Shown here piece by piece: positions 1-10,996 of a stretch of 64,000 nucleotides of DNA. Position 1 is the stretch's first letter; each line of letters starts with the position of its first letter. Position numbers and translations under genes: made by a program. The notes beneath the pieces are model-generated. The model saw only the letters and a list, made by a program, of their open reading frames with translations, was not told the origin of the DNA and did not search any database. The stretch is from Pyrus communis (lineage: Eukaryota; Streptophyta; Magnoliopsida; Rosales; Rosaceae), in NCBI RefSeq assembly GCF_963583255.1, contig NC_084816.1, forward strand, positions 22,575,344 to 22,639,343. The letters are read 5' to 3'.

Positions 1-129
1 CGGGAATTATCCATTGCAAAACTTAATGGAAGGAGAAGGAAGTGGGGGAAAGAGGAAGCTAGAAATGGGGGAAAGAGGAAGCCAGAAATGGGTGATAGAG
101 AGGAGAGACAGAAGTGGAACACGGAAGTG

Positions 130-650
130 AAGGGAGACAGAAATTAAATATGGATAACAACTTAGCGTCGAAATATGAATACATTACGTCGCTTAAAACC
201 GACACAATCACTGACTAAACCTCCCCACACGTAACCTGACATAAAGCCTGCTATACTTGTCAGTGCAAGCCTATTGCGTCGCTTTAAACCGACGTTATCT
301 TGCATAGCGTCGAAATAAGGGCCTACTGCGTCGTTTAAAACCGACGTTAGCTTGCATAGCGTCGAAATAAGCACAGGTTTGTGTCGCTTAAAACCGCCAC
401 TATATCTGATTCGACCTATATTATAGCCTGACATAGTTTTGACTGAAAGTCTGACATGTTTCAGTCATAAATGCCTTTGCGTCGAAATAAGGTCACATTG
501 CGTCGGTTTTAACCTACGTTAGCCTGACAGGTTTTTAATAAGAGAAAGTTTGTGTCGAAATATGAAAACATTTGCTTCGAAATAAGAATCGTCTGACATT
601 CAATTAGTCTCGAAAATGTATAATTTTGCCTCGATTAAAACCAGTCCAAG
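130..650. repeat. GCGTCG-type subterminal repeat cluster (left)
   Basis: Short motifs of the form GCGTCGAAATAAG and GTCG-TTTAAAACCGACG recur about every 30-60 bases, with intervening phrases such as 'cctgacat'. The same core occurs at 2520-2790 and, with variation, at 8387-8722 close to the right terminus. CACTA transposases bind such subterminal repeats; that role is inferred from the family. The short frame at 162-434 is produced by this repeat and is not a gene. Confidence 0.7.
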
Positions 651-659
651 TTGACATGC

Positions 660-898
660 CAATCAATTCAACCCATTCCAAGCAAAAAATACCGGGAAAC
701 CTCCCGCCGAACATAAAAATAAAATTTGTACTTCCCAAAAAAAAAGGAACAAATAAATAAATTTATTAAGTTATGTTATGTCATATAATATTTTAATAAA
801 TAATTAGACATGCCAATCAATTTACCCAAAATTTAAAAATAATTAGTTATGTTATGTCATATAATATTTTAATAAATAAATTTATTAAGTTGAATCAA
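660..898. other. AT-rich internal transposon sequence
   Basis: Low-complexity AT-rich sequence with a local duplication: 'ttatgttatgtcatataatattttaa' type text appears near 770 and again near 848. No coding potential is seen. Confidence 0.5.
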
Positions 899-1197
899 TT
901 TTTTTTGCACTGTAATTGTTATTTTAATTTGTTGTTATTTTGATAATTTTTTGTTGTTATTTACTAGAATGGATTAGATGAACATAATTTGAGTTGTTAT
1001 GAGAAAATGGAATGAATAATATTTATAAGCATTTATGTTAAATTAACAATATTAAATATAACCTAAACTTATAATATTTAGGAATATAAGAATATATTAT
1101 GTTAAATTAATTTTTTTTGCACTCTAATTGTTATTTTAATTTGTTGTTATTTTGATACATTTGATAACATTTGGTTGTTATTTACTAGAATGGATTA
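899..1197 (-). repeat. Inverted copies of the 6.7-7.9 kb satellite unit
   Basis: About 1.3 units that read, in reverse complement, as the repeat found four or more times at 6720-7900: a T-run followed by TGCACT, TAATTTGTTGTTATTTTG, then TTTACTAGAATGGATTA. The two arrays lie in opposite orientation on either side of the transposase gene. Confidence 0.75.
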
Positions 1198-1305
1198 AAC
1201 ACCATTGAACCCAAATCAAAGTTGGAAGTGTGGTGATATGTAGAGTTGCTCCACATCGGAAAGTTAATTACCCTAGAAAGCTTAGAAGAGTTGAGTCACT
1301 CTTTG

Positions 1306-2267
1306 TATTTTAAATTGAAGATCGAATTCATTCATTGTATTCATATAGGGTCAAGGAGTGTAGTTATAAAAAATCATCTAAATCGGAGTTAAAATAACCG
1401 TTAAATCGTGATTTTTCGTTTATAACCGTCGAAAAGCTTTGTCCCGTTACTTGATCTCTGAATGTTTTTTTTTTGTGATTTTTTGCTGATGTGATCTCCA
1501 AGCATATACAAACAATTTTGACGGTTTGGATCGTTGAAATTAGTTTTGGAGAATTCGTAAAACGATAGATTGACTAACACTTAGAGTTTATTTATACTTT
1601 CATTAAGTATAACGTAAGATTTTGTGGTATCCACTTGTGTAAATATTTTAAATTGAAGATCGAATTCATTCATTGTATTCATATAGGGTCAAGGAGTGTA
1701 GTTATAAAAAATCATCTAAATCGGAGTTAAAATAACCGTTAAATCGTGATTTTTCGTTTATAACCGTCGAAAAGCTTTGTCCCGTTACTTGATCTCTGAA
1801 TGTTTTTTTTTTGTGATTTTTTGCTGATGTGATCTCCAAGCATATACAAACAATTTTGACGGTTTGGATCGTTGAAATTAGTTTTGGAGAATTCGTAAAA
1901 CGATAGATTGGCTAACACTTAGAGTTTATTTATACTTTCATTAAGTATAACGTAAGATTTTGTGGTATCCACTTGTGTAAATATTTTAAATTGAAGATCG
2001 AATTCAATCATTGTATTCATATAGGGTCAAGGAGTGTAGTTATAAAAAATCATCTAAATCGGAGTTAAAATAACCGTTAAATCGTGATTTTTCGTTTATA
2101 ACCGTCGAAAAGCTTTGTCCCGTTACTTGATCTCTGAATGTTTTTTTTTTGTGATTTTTTGCTGATGTGATCTCCAAGCATATACAAACAATTTTGACGG
2201 TTTGGATCGTTGAAATTAGTTTTGGAGAATTCGTAAAACGATAGATTGGCTAACACTTAGAGTTTAT
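1306..2267. repeat. 338-bp tandem repeat, about 2.8 copies
   Basis: Units start at 1306, 1644 and 1982 (each TATTTTAAATTGAAGATCG), giving a constant 338-bp period. The third copy stops near 2267. The copies differ at very few positions, which suggests recent amplification or homogenisation. No coding frame runs through the array. Confidence 0.9.
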
Positions 2268-2552
2268 AATTATTATAATTAGTATAAAACTACAAATAAT
2301 AAAAAATAATTATATATAATTATTATTATTAGGGTGTAAAACATTCATTGCATTCGTATAGGGGTGTAAAACAGTTAAATTAATATATAATTATTATTGT
2401 TTTTAGGGGTGTAAAACAATTAAATTAATATATAATTATTAATATTTAGGCTATAAAACTGCAAATAATAAAAAATAATTATATATAATTATTATTATTA
2501 GGGGTAATGCATATGATTGACAACAAGTATCTTGCGTCGAAATAGTCTCATA

Positions 2553-2776
2553 TTGCGTCGAAATAGGCTAGGGTTGCGTCGGTTAAAACCGACGCCAAGT
2601 CTGACACACATGTCCTAAGCTTAACATTGCGTCGAAATAGGCTACGGTTGCGTCGGTTAAAACCGACGCCAAGTCTGACACACATGTCCTAAGCTTAACA
2701 TTGCGTCGAAATAGGCTGGGGTTGCGTCGGTTAAAACCGACGCCAATTCTGACATACCTGAAAAATGCCGTCGGTT
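2553..2776. repeat. 74-bp tandem repeat, three units, palindromic core
   Basis: Units begin at 2553, 2627 and 2701 (TTGCGTCGAAATAGGCT). Each contains GTCGGTTAAAACCGAC, a near-perfect palindrome with 7-bp arms around AA. It lies just beyond the 3' end of the transposase gene. By CACTA precedent these could be transposase-binding sites; binding is inferred. Confidence 0.8.
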
Positions 2777-2896
2777 AAAAGCGACAGAATGTCAAGGAAA
2801 AAAAAAAAAAAAAAACAGAAATATAATTTTATAATACGATATCATAGCATACAAAATAAAACAAAGTCTAATTAATACAAAAAATAATTAATATAT

Positions 2897-5800
2897 TTAT
2901 TCCCTGTCATCATCTGTTAGCTCTTCGTCGGTATTGGCATGATTAACGAACCCGGTAGGCAACGCTAATGATTCAAGAAAGGGAGTCTCTTCCACGCCAA
3001 CCCTTGTATGAAAATTTTCATTATCAAGAATTCGATCATCCAAGTTCGGCGTGTCATAATCATCAATAGCATCACTATCCTCTAATACGTCAAATAAATC
3101 TCTTGGCTGAGTTCGAACAACTACGTGCCAATCTTTTTCAATCGTGTCCTCCACGTAAAATGCCTGTAATGCTTGTGATGCTAGTATGAAAGGATCCTCT
3201 TTAAATCCCAATTGATTGAAATTCACCATAGTAAATCCATATTGATCAGTCTTCATTCCTCGTGGACTTTCACTATTAACCCATTCGCACTTAAATAACA
3301 TCACAGCTCAACCCCTATCTCCTGCTTCAGTAGGACCACAATATTTGACCTCAAACATATCTACAACTCTGCCATAACAATTTACTTGCCCAATTGCTCC
3401 AGGAACATTTGCAGGTACAAAGACACCACAGTTTTGATTCTTATGCTTATCATCCACAGATTTTATACGAAATCTAAATCCATGAACAATGTGACTTTTG
3501 TATCTGCTCACAACCCTACTAGGATAATTAGCTAGCCAATGCAAGTCTTGAGATATCAATGTGTCATTAGCATCATATCTTGAATTCATCTGTAATAAGT
3601 ATGAAGATAAATATTGACAAAATAACTATAAACATGTTATAATTAAAATGCAAAACAATAAATAAATAATATGATTATTATATCAACTCACATGTTGCTT
3701 GAACCATTCTGGAAATTCTTTCTTGCTTAGCTCTTTAATTTGTCGCATAGTTAACCTTTCTCGACGATATTTAGTTTTCAAGAATTCTTCATGTTGCCTA
3801 CACAATTATGTCCAATTTAGATAATTATTTTTTCAAAGTTAAGAAAACCAATAAAACATTTCGACGTATGATTAAACATTCTTACCTTCTAAATGGGCTA
3901 ACTTCATCACAATTATTTAGAATGTATCTATGGCACTGATCAAGAACATTTAGATTGAGCTCCACATTTTCTCCTGAACCCATATAACATCCTTTCGAGT
4001 CAAAAATTGATAACCCACCAGATACTCCACGTCCAATCCCATCTTCATTTCGGCCTCTACGGGTACGACGAGACTCAACGTCTCTAAGATACATGGAACA
4101 AAATGACAAGCACTCATCCACCAAATATGCTTCAGCAATAGAACCTTCAGGACGACCCTTATTACGAACATAGCGCTTCAGTGTTTGCAAATACCTACAA
4201 TTATAAAACGAAATACAAATTATTATAATTATTAATTAAAGTTATGACTACAATTGTAAAAAAATTATAAAAATTTATTCATTACCGTTCAATTGGATAC
4301 ATCCATCTATATTGAACAGGGCCTGCAAGCGCTGCTTCATCTGCCAAGTGAACTGGGAGGTGCACCATTATATCAAAAAATGCAGGAGGGAATATTTTCT
4401 CAAGTTGACATAATGTCAAGGCAATTCTTGAATTCAGTTGCTTAAATCCTTCCTCAGACTCCTTCTTACTACATAACTGTCTGAAAATTGCACTCAACTC
4501 TAATAAAACCATAGTAACAGCTTTAGGCAAAACCGGGCGTATTGCAAGCGGGAGTAACTGCTGCATTAAAACATGGCAATCATGACTTTTCAACCCATGT
4601 ATTTTTCGTTCATTCACGTGCACACATCGTGACAGATTTGATGAATATCCATCTGGGACCCGAATAGTAGACAATACTTTACAAAACGCAGTTTTTTCTT
4701 CTCTTTTCAATGTGAACAATGCTGGAGGTCGAAATGTTCTATTTCCTTCTCTACGTGGGTGTTGACTATGTCTTATGTTCAAGAATTCAAGATCTGCACG
4801 TGCCGCCAATCCATCTTTAGACTTTTCTATATCTAGCAATGTTCCTACCACACTGTCACATATATTCTTCTCGATATGCATAACATCAAGATTGTGTCTA
4901 ATCAAGAGATGCCTCCAATAAGGTAGTTCATAAAAAATCGATTTCTTCTTCCACTGACTGTTACTACTTGTACTGCTCGAAGCTCTTCTTCTGCGTTGCC
5001 CAACTGAAGCATCCTTGTTTGGTTTTCCAAAAGTAAATCTCAATGTAGAAAGTTCTTCGAGACATTGTAAACCAGTCCACTGCCTTGGTGCAGTACGATG
5101 CTCTCGACGACCATTAAAAGTGATGGTTTGCCTTCGAAACCTATGATTATCTTCAAGAAATCGTCGATGCCCCATATAACAAATCTTGCGACTCGCTGGC
5201 AAGTAAATAGATTCTTTATCATGCATGCAATGTGGACAAGCTTTATAACCATGTGTACTCCATCCTGACAACATTCCATAAGCCGGAAAATCACTTATGG
5301 TCCATAACACGGCAGCCTTCATCGTAAAACTTTGGTTGGAAAACGCATCATAAGTGGGAATGCCCACCTCCCACAACTCATTCAGCTCGTCAATCAATGG
5401 ACGCATGTATACATCAATCTCTTTACCAGGACTGCGCGGTCCTGGTATTAACAAAGACAATAACAAATTTGGTTGCTTCATGCACATCCAAGGTGGCAAA
5501 TTATAAACAGAAAGCACCACAGGCCATGTGCTATGATCATTCCTCATTTTCCCAAAAGGATTAAATCCATCACTGGCTAACCCTAATCGGACATTTCGAA
5601 TTTCTGACGCAAAATCCGGATATAAATTATCCAAATGCTTCCATGCGGGAGAATCTGAAGGATGTCTCATAAACTCATCCTTAGGACATTCAGTTGCATG
5701 CCATCTCATATGTTCAGCCATATGCTTCGACATAAAAAAGCGTTGCAATCGTGGTTTTAAAGGAAAATACCACATAACCTTAGCTGCGACCTTTTTCCTC

Positions 5801-6552
5801 GAGCTATCCTCTGCATTGGTAATTTTATATCTTGATTTACCACAAACTGAGCACACGGTCAAATCTGAAGTATCTTTCCAATAGATCATGCAATCATTGG
5901 GACATGCATCAATTTTCACATACGACAGCCCCAAGTCATTTATAAGTTTTTTTGCTTTATAACAGGATTCAGGCAAACAATCCCCTTCAGGCAACATTCT
6001 TTTAATTAACTCCAGTAAAGTGGTGAAGATCTCGTCAGGCATTCCCGCTAAACACTTGATCTGATACAATCTTACAACTGCTTCCAATTTCTTAAACTCC
6101 TTACAACCTGGCCACAAATCTTGATCTGCCTCTTCAAGCAACTTAAAAAAAGTCTGCACCTCTTCTGGACGCCCTTCCCCAATAGGGGGTTCAGTAGATG
6201 GCCCAACACCTTCTTCTGTTAATGGTTGGACAAATACATCATTAAGAAAATCATGCATGCCAATCACCTCATCTCCTGTTTCTTCTTCTCCAATTCCCAC
6301 ATTTTGCTCTCCAATGTTTTGCTCGCCATGATGTCGCCAACAAGCGTTTTTATAATCTTTATCCATATCATACAATATGAGATGTTCAACAATGGTGTTC
6401 CTAACAAAAGAATATCGATTACAACATCTTTTGCAAGGACATCTAAACTTATCAGGACCAACACCATTTGCAACTGCTTGATCCAAAAACAAATTAATTC
6501 CAGTTGTATACGCTTCAAAATTTCGGGGTATTGTCAACCAACTCTTGTCCAT
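2897..6552 (-). pseudogene. TNP2-type CACTA transposase, interrupted by a stop
   Basis: Minus-strand gene in about four exons: 6552-4286, 4194-3886, 3797-3692 and 3589-2897, with GT-AG junctions that keep frame. Exon 1 (about 756 aa) has an N-terminal transposase-associated zinc-binding region (cysteines in CPCKRCC near residues 38-45), the central TNP2 transposase domain, and the start of DUF4218 (MHLP-like 'MVHLPVHLADEA', 'GPVQYRWMYPIER'). Exon 2 completes DUF4218 (RNKGRPEGSIAEAYL). Exon 4 has a DUF4216-like domain. A TGA at 3308-3310 breaks this last domain; the same frame continues from 3304 to 2897, ending in an acidic tail. The enzyme would cut and join CACTA ends in the nucleus. It is either truncated by a nonsense change or inactive; an unseen intron over the stop is the alternative. 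Confidence 0.85.
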
Positions 6553-6720
6553 ATTTTACCACTTTACGAAGGTAAAATATTATGTTGACACTAAGATGCC
6601 TACAATCTTTCAATCCCTATCATGTAGGCATAACTATCAAAATTTTCAATTTCTATCTTTCACCCCTCGAACTCTATCACGATTGCAATCTTTTAATTTT
6701 CAACACCTATTATAGTAAAA
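6553..6720. other. Transposase upstream region
   Basis: AT-rich stretch directly 5' of the transposase start, presumably its leader or promoter. No clear TATA box could be singled out because the whole stretch is AT-rich. Confidence 0.3.
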
Positions 6721-7900
6721 GCAAATTAAAATAACAACAAAAAGTTGTCAAAATTATGCTCATCTAATCCATTCTAATAAATAACAACCAAAAGTTATCA
6801 AACTTATCAAAATAACAACAAATTCAAATAACAATTAGAGTGCAAAAAAAATTAATTAATATATTCTTATATTCCTAAATATTATAAGTTTAGGTTATAT
6901 TCTTATATGAAAGGTTATATTCTTATATGAAAGGATATTCTTATATTATAAGTTTAGGTTATATTCTTATGAAAGGTTATATTCTTATATTTTTATATTC
7001 CTAAATATTATAAGTTTAGCTTATATTCTTATTAGAGTGCAAAAAAAAAAAAAAAAAACATAATATATTATAATATTACTCAATATTATAAGTTTATGTT
7101 ATATTTAATATTGTTAATTTAACATAAATGCATATAAATATTATTCATTCCATCTTCTCATAACAATTCAAATTATGTTCATCTAATCCATTCTAGTAAA
7201 TAACAACAAAAAATTATCAAAATAACAACAAATTAAAATAACAATTAGAGTGCAAAAAAAAAAAAAAAAAAAAAAAATTAACATAATATATTCTTATATT
7301 ACTCAATATTATAAGTTTATGTTATATTTAATATTGTTAATTTAACATAAATGCTTATAAATATTATTCATTCCATCTTCTCATACCAATTCAAATTATG
7401 TTCATCTAATCCATTCTAGTAAATAACAACAAAAAATTATCAAAATAACAACAAATTAAAATAACAATTAGAGTGCAAAAAAAAAAAAAATTAACATATT
7501 GTATTCTTATATTACTCAATATTATAAGTTTATGTTATATTTAATATTGTTAATTTAACATAAATGCTTATAAATATTATTCATTCCATTTTCTCATAAC
7601 AATTCAAATTATGTTCATCTAATCCATTCTAGTAAATAACAACAAAATATTATCAAAATAACACCAAATTAAAATAACACTTAGAGTGCAAAAAAAAAAA
7701 TTAACATAATATATTCTTATATTACTCAATATTATAAGTTTATGTTATATTTAATATTGTTAATTTAACATAAATGCTTATAAATATTATTCATTCCATT
7801 TTCTCATAACAATTCAAATTATGTTCATCTAATTCATTCTAGTAAATAACAACAAAAAATTATCAAAATAACAACAAATTAAAATAACAATTAGAGTGAC
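6720..7900 (+). repeat. 210-223 bp AT-rich satellite array with A-runs
   Basis: The phrase ATTCATTCCAT recurs at 7143, 7366, 7579 and 7789, giving periods of 223, 213 and 210 bases. Period differences come mostly from the length of an A-run (9 to over 20) after TTAGAGTGC. A partly rearranged unit precedes it (6720-7050). The same unit is present inverted at 899-1197. Confidence 0.85.
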
Positions 7901-8386
7901 AAAATTAATTAATTCGACTAAATTTTTATTAATTTAACAAAAATAGTAGAATTTTATCTAAGTGCTTAAATTATAATTTTTAAATAAATAAACTTGTGTA
8001 TTATACAATTTAAAAATTAAAGAAGTTAGGGATACAAACCTGATTTGTTGAAGAATTTCGACGTCAACAATTCTTTATGTACTCAACCAACTCCAATAAC
8101 TTTCCTACAAAAATAAATTGTAACTAAAAATTAAACAAGAAAAACTTACTGTTGTGAAAATAAAAATATTATAAGCAAGAAAAACTTACTGTTGTGAAGA
8201 GGAACAAATGAATTTTGAAAACCAAAGGAGAAAGCTGAAAGAGAGAACAGAGGAACAAATGAAGTTTGCAAACCAAAGGAGATAGCTGAAAGAGGAACAC
8301 GGGAGACTTTGTAAAAATTGGAAGAACGAATAAGAAAAGTGCAAGAGAAGAAAAAGAAAACACGGGGGAGAGGGTATAAAGAGCAA
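7901..8386. other. Transposon 5' region, no gene
   Basis: AT-rich, then a purine-rich stretch. A short local duplication is visible: 'agcaagaaaaacttactgttgtgaa' type text occurs near 8140 and 8174, and 'aggaacaaatgaa.tttg.aaaccaaaggaga' near 8201 and 8251. The frames at 8169-8420 are artefacts of this and not supported as genes. Confidence 0.4.
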
Positions 8387-8722
8387 CAATGTGTCGCTTA
8401 CAACCGACACTGGTTTTCAAAATATATGTCGCTCAAAACCGACGCAAGATTTAAAATATTAAAAACAAGAATTAGTGTCGCCTAGAAGCGACACTAATAG
8501 TTTATGTCGCTTAAAAGCGACACTATTTTATTTAAAGCGACGCCATTGCTTAAAAATATTAAAATATATGTCGATTATAAGCGACACTAAATTTTTACGT
8601 CGGTTTAAAAGCGACATAGAAATTTTATGACGCTTATAAGTGACACTAAATACGACGTCATCTTCACTGAGTGTCGCAAATCTCTTTTTCGCCACTATAT
8701 AATATTAAAGCGACGCAAGAAG
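8387..8722. repeat. Right subterminal repeats of the CACTA element
   Basis: At least ten copies of a degenerate GTCGCTTA(A/T)AA(G/C)CGACA motif in both orientations within 335 bases of the right terminus. Many are imperfect palindromes. This placement is the classic CACTA subterminal arrangement. Confidence 0.8.
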
Positions 8723-8738
8723 TGACACTATTAGGTCC

Positions 8739-8751
8739 TTTTGTAGTAGTG
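8739..8751. repeat. CACTA right terminal inverted repeat
   Basis: TTTTGTAGTAGTG, reverse complement of CACTACTACAAAA. The three bases after it (CGA) would be the right half of the 3-bp target duplication; the left half lies outside the window. Confidence 0.85.
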
Positions 8752-9402
8752 CGAGTTTCATAATGTCAATTAGTGATTTTTTAATATTTGTTGGAATCTA
8801 AATATTTTAGGTTAAAATGTTCATAAAATTAAATTAGGATAGTCTACATAAATTTTTTCTTTTAAAAAAGTTACTTTAAGAAAAAGAAAAAAAACCTAAA
8901 TTCATTCTTTAATAATCTAGGGCTAAAATTTTAACCCAGAAGGGTTGAAGTAAAAAATTTGTTTTTGAGTTAAAACTTAAATTTCCTGGGCTAAAATTTT
9001 TAGGTTTTAACCCAATGATTGGAGATGGTCTTAGGTGTCAATTGTGTACAGCCGATTAACCCATCACTCGCCCTCACCTATAAAGAAAACACTATTAGAG
9101 TCTGCATGAGAGAATTTCGTTGTTTTTAATTTGCCCTTTTTGCCACTTAGTATTATGGTAAAGTATTATTCTATTTCACTTGGTTACAAGTGACAAGTCT
9201 AAGTTTAGAATCTCGTGGATGGTATGTTCGATACCAATTATTCTTCCCCCCTTACTGTAAGAAAATACTTGTGTCCCTCCCATGAGAATCGACTTGTCCC
9301 ATAAATTGAGATTAACGCATCTCCACCGTACAAACATCATAATAGAAATTCATGGGTCTCGGGTTCAAAACTATTCCTTCCTTAATTATTGTAGTAGTTT
9401 CG
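8752..9402. other. Intergenic, no gene seen
   Basis: AT-rich sequence outside the CACTA element. It contains 'ctaaaattttaaccc' type text in direct and inverted form (8931-9014), suggestive of a small decayed foldback repeat, but boundaries cannot be drawn. Confidence 0.4.
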
Positions 9403-9847
9403 TGTAACATCTCACATCGCCCAGGAAGTGGATCCTGTAAGATTTATATGTATATTCACATCTCTACCTAGCACGAGGCTTTTTGGGAGCTCATTGACTT
9501 CGGGTTCCATAGGAATTCTGAAGTTAAATGAGTTTGCGCGAGAGCATTCCCAGGATGGGTGATCCACTGGAAAGTTATCGTGTGAATTCCCAAAAACAAA
9601 ACCGTGAGAGCGTGGTCGGGGCCAAAAGCGGACAATATCGTGTTACGGTGGAATCGAGCCTAGGATGTGATGGGGGCCCGGGTCGGGATGTGACAATTTG
9701 GTATCAGAGTCACTCTGTCGTTTGGTGCGAGTGTGCCGACGAGGATGTCGGACCCCTAAGAGGGTGGATTGTAACATCCCACATCGCTCAGAGAAGTAGA
9801 TCATGTAAGCCTTATATGTATACTCACAGCTCTACCTGGTTTTATTT
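9403..9847 (+). mobile_element. Cassandra-type TRIM retrotransposon (5S-derived LTR)
   Basis: 5' LTR 9403-9695 begins TGTAACATCTCACATCGCCC and ends TGTGACA. At 9499-9572 it carries a 5S rRNA-like stretch (GAAGTTAAATGAG, then GAGAGCATTCCCAGGATGGG), the hallmark of Cassandra LTRs and a presumed Pol III promoter. A primer-binding site like initiator-Met tRNA (TTTGGTATCAGAG) follows at 9697. The internal domain is only about 74 bases, and the second LTR starts at 9770 but keeps only about 75 bases before an inverted LTR piece. No protein is encoded; a frame at 9528-9902 is spurious. Confidence 0.9.
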
Positions 9848-10026
9848 TTTGGGAACTCACGAGCAACTTCCCAGTGGGTCACCCATCATGGGATTGCTCT
9901 AGCCCCCTTCTCGCTTAACTTCGGAGTTCCTACGAAACCCGAAGCCAGTGAGCTCCCAAAAGGCCTCGTGCTAGGTAGAGATGGGAATGTACATATAAGG
10001 ATCACTCCCCTGGACGATGTGGGATG

Positions 10027-10031
<5 letters not shown>
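9848..10031 (-). mobile_element. Inverted Cassandra LTR fragment
   Basis: Read on the minus strand from 10031, this is a second Cassandra LTR: CATCCCACATCGTCCAGGGG, then CTAGCACGAGG, GGGAGCTCACTGGC and a 5S-like GAAGTTAAGCGAGA. It meets the plus-strand LTR start head-to-head near 9848 and covers roughly the first 180 bases of an LTR. Confidence 0.85.

Positions 10032-10097
<66 letters not shown>
10027..10097. repeat. (AT)n microsatellite
   Basis: About 35 AT units. It sits exactly at the end of the inverted Cassandra LTR, so the LTR terminus may have been lost in repeat slippage. A Tyr-Ile frame read through it is not a gene. Confidence 0.95.
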
Positions 10098-10102
<5 letters not shown>

Positions 10103-10991
10103 CCAAATGATGTTGAACCCAAAAGGTTACATATAAGCATTTGTAATACAGTGAAAGACACTAACTTGACATGACACAAGGTTCCTAGTTAAAACCTGAA
10201 ATTGTAATACACTCCTGGAAACATGATTTCTTATTGTGAAACTTGTTCATTTCAGTGGAGAATTATATATATGTCTGAAGTATATCTCCACAAGTAAATC
10301 CCTCAAGTATACATGGAAGCAAGTTGCTCTGTATAAATTTCAAAGAAGAATGTGTTATGAAGTGTAGAAAATCCCTAACAGATTCAAATTGCTTGAAGTA
10401 AGCCTTGGAAGGGTAAAACATAAATTATGTACTCAATACCAATGGATGGTATAAATTGCCGTAGTGAGTACTATAATTATAATATTGTTGCAACATACTA
10501 AATCTCTTGCAAAAGTTGATGATATTAGATTGGGATTCCTAAAGAGTCTAGAAAGATTATAAAGTGTTGAAGGAAATATTGTCACGAACTACGGATCAAA
10601 CAATATGCCAACACGAATCTTATCCATGATGTTTATGATAGTAAAAAACAATATGGATTAAAGATCATGAGTTGAATACTCAAATAATTAATCGATATTT
10701 AGACACTAAGAAGGATCATTCATCTTCGTGAAGGAGAAGGATCATTCATCTTCGTGAAGGAAAAGATCAACTGATATTTTGTTCAGAAATACTACATCTT
10801 AGTGAACTATATGCTTTATTATATTTAGCACAATACAATGAATAAGATGAAGCATTTCCTGTGAGGCACAATACCAACACATAGGTATTGGAATAAAATG
10901 AAGTTTATTTATTGATATCTCCAGGACATTACAGACAGGTGCATACACATGAGTTACAACTACAAAAGAAAAAAAAGAAAAAAAATAGAGG
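10098..10991. other. Non-coding, probable retroelement remnant
   Basis: No supported gene. The end of this stretch flanks a solo LTR and probably belongs to the same degenerate element as 13413-15789. A short duplication of 'aaggatcattcatcttcgtgaagg' type text occurs at 10710-10763. Confidence 0.35.
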
Positions 10992-10996
10992 GGAGC

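Larger units (their letters stand above)
1..8751 (-). mobile_element. CACTA (En/Spm) DNA transposon, right part
   Basis: The right end is marked by TTTTGTAGTAGTG at 8739-8751, the reverse complement of the CACTACTACAAAA terminus typical of CACTA elements. The interior holds a TNP2-type transposase on the minus strand (2897-6552) and terminal-proximal arrays of short motifs built on GTCG...AACCGAC, as expected of subterminal transposase-binding repeats. No matching left terminus is seen in the first bases, so the element probably starts to the left of the window. Several tandem arrays (1306-2267, 2553-2776, 6985-7900) inflate it. The transposase is interrupted by a stop, so this copy is probably non-autonomous. 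Confidence 0.85.

Noticed and set aside
162..434. 90-aa minus-strand frame
   Set aside because: It is a translation of the GCGTCG repeats (repeated GFKRR), not a gene.
130..2790. CRISPR-like array from regularly spaced GTCG palindromes
   Set aside because: Plant nuclear context; spacers are themselves repeated and motifs vary. They are CACTA subterminal-type repeats.
6226..6588. 120-aa plus-strand frame
   Set aside because: Antisense to the transposase N-terminus.
8169..8420. Ser/Phe-rich minus-strand frames
   Set aside because: They overlap purine-rich, locally duplicated transposon sequence and have no known domain.
9499..9572. 5S rRNA gene
   Set aside because: Only a degenerate 5S-like core inside an LTR, with many changes and no full-length gene; it belongs to Cassandra.
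9528..9902. 124-aa frame over the Cassandra region
   Set aside because: It runs through the 5S-like LTR, the primer site and the inverted LTR piece; these elements encode no protein.
9968..10174. Frame with a long Tyr-Ile run
   Set aside because: Produced by the AT microsatellite.
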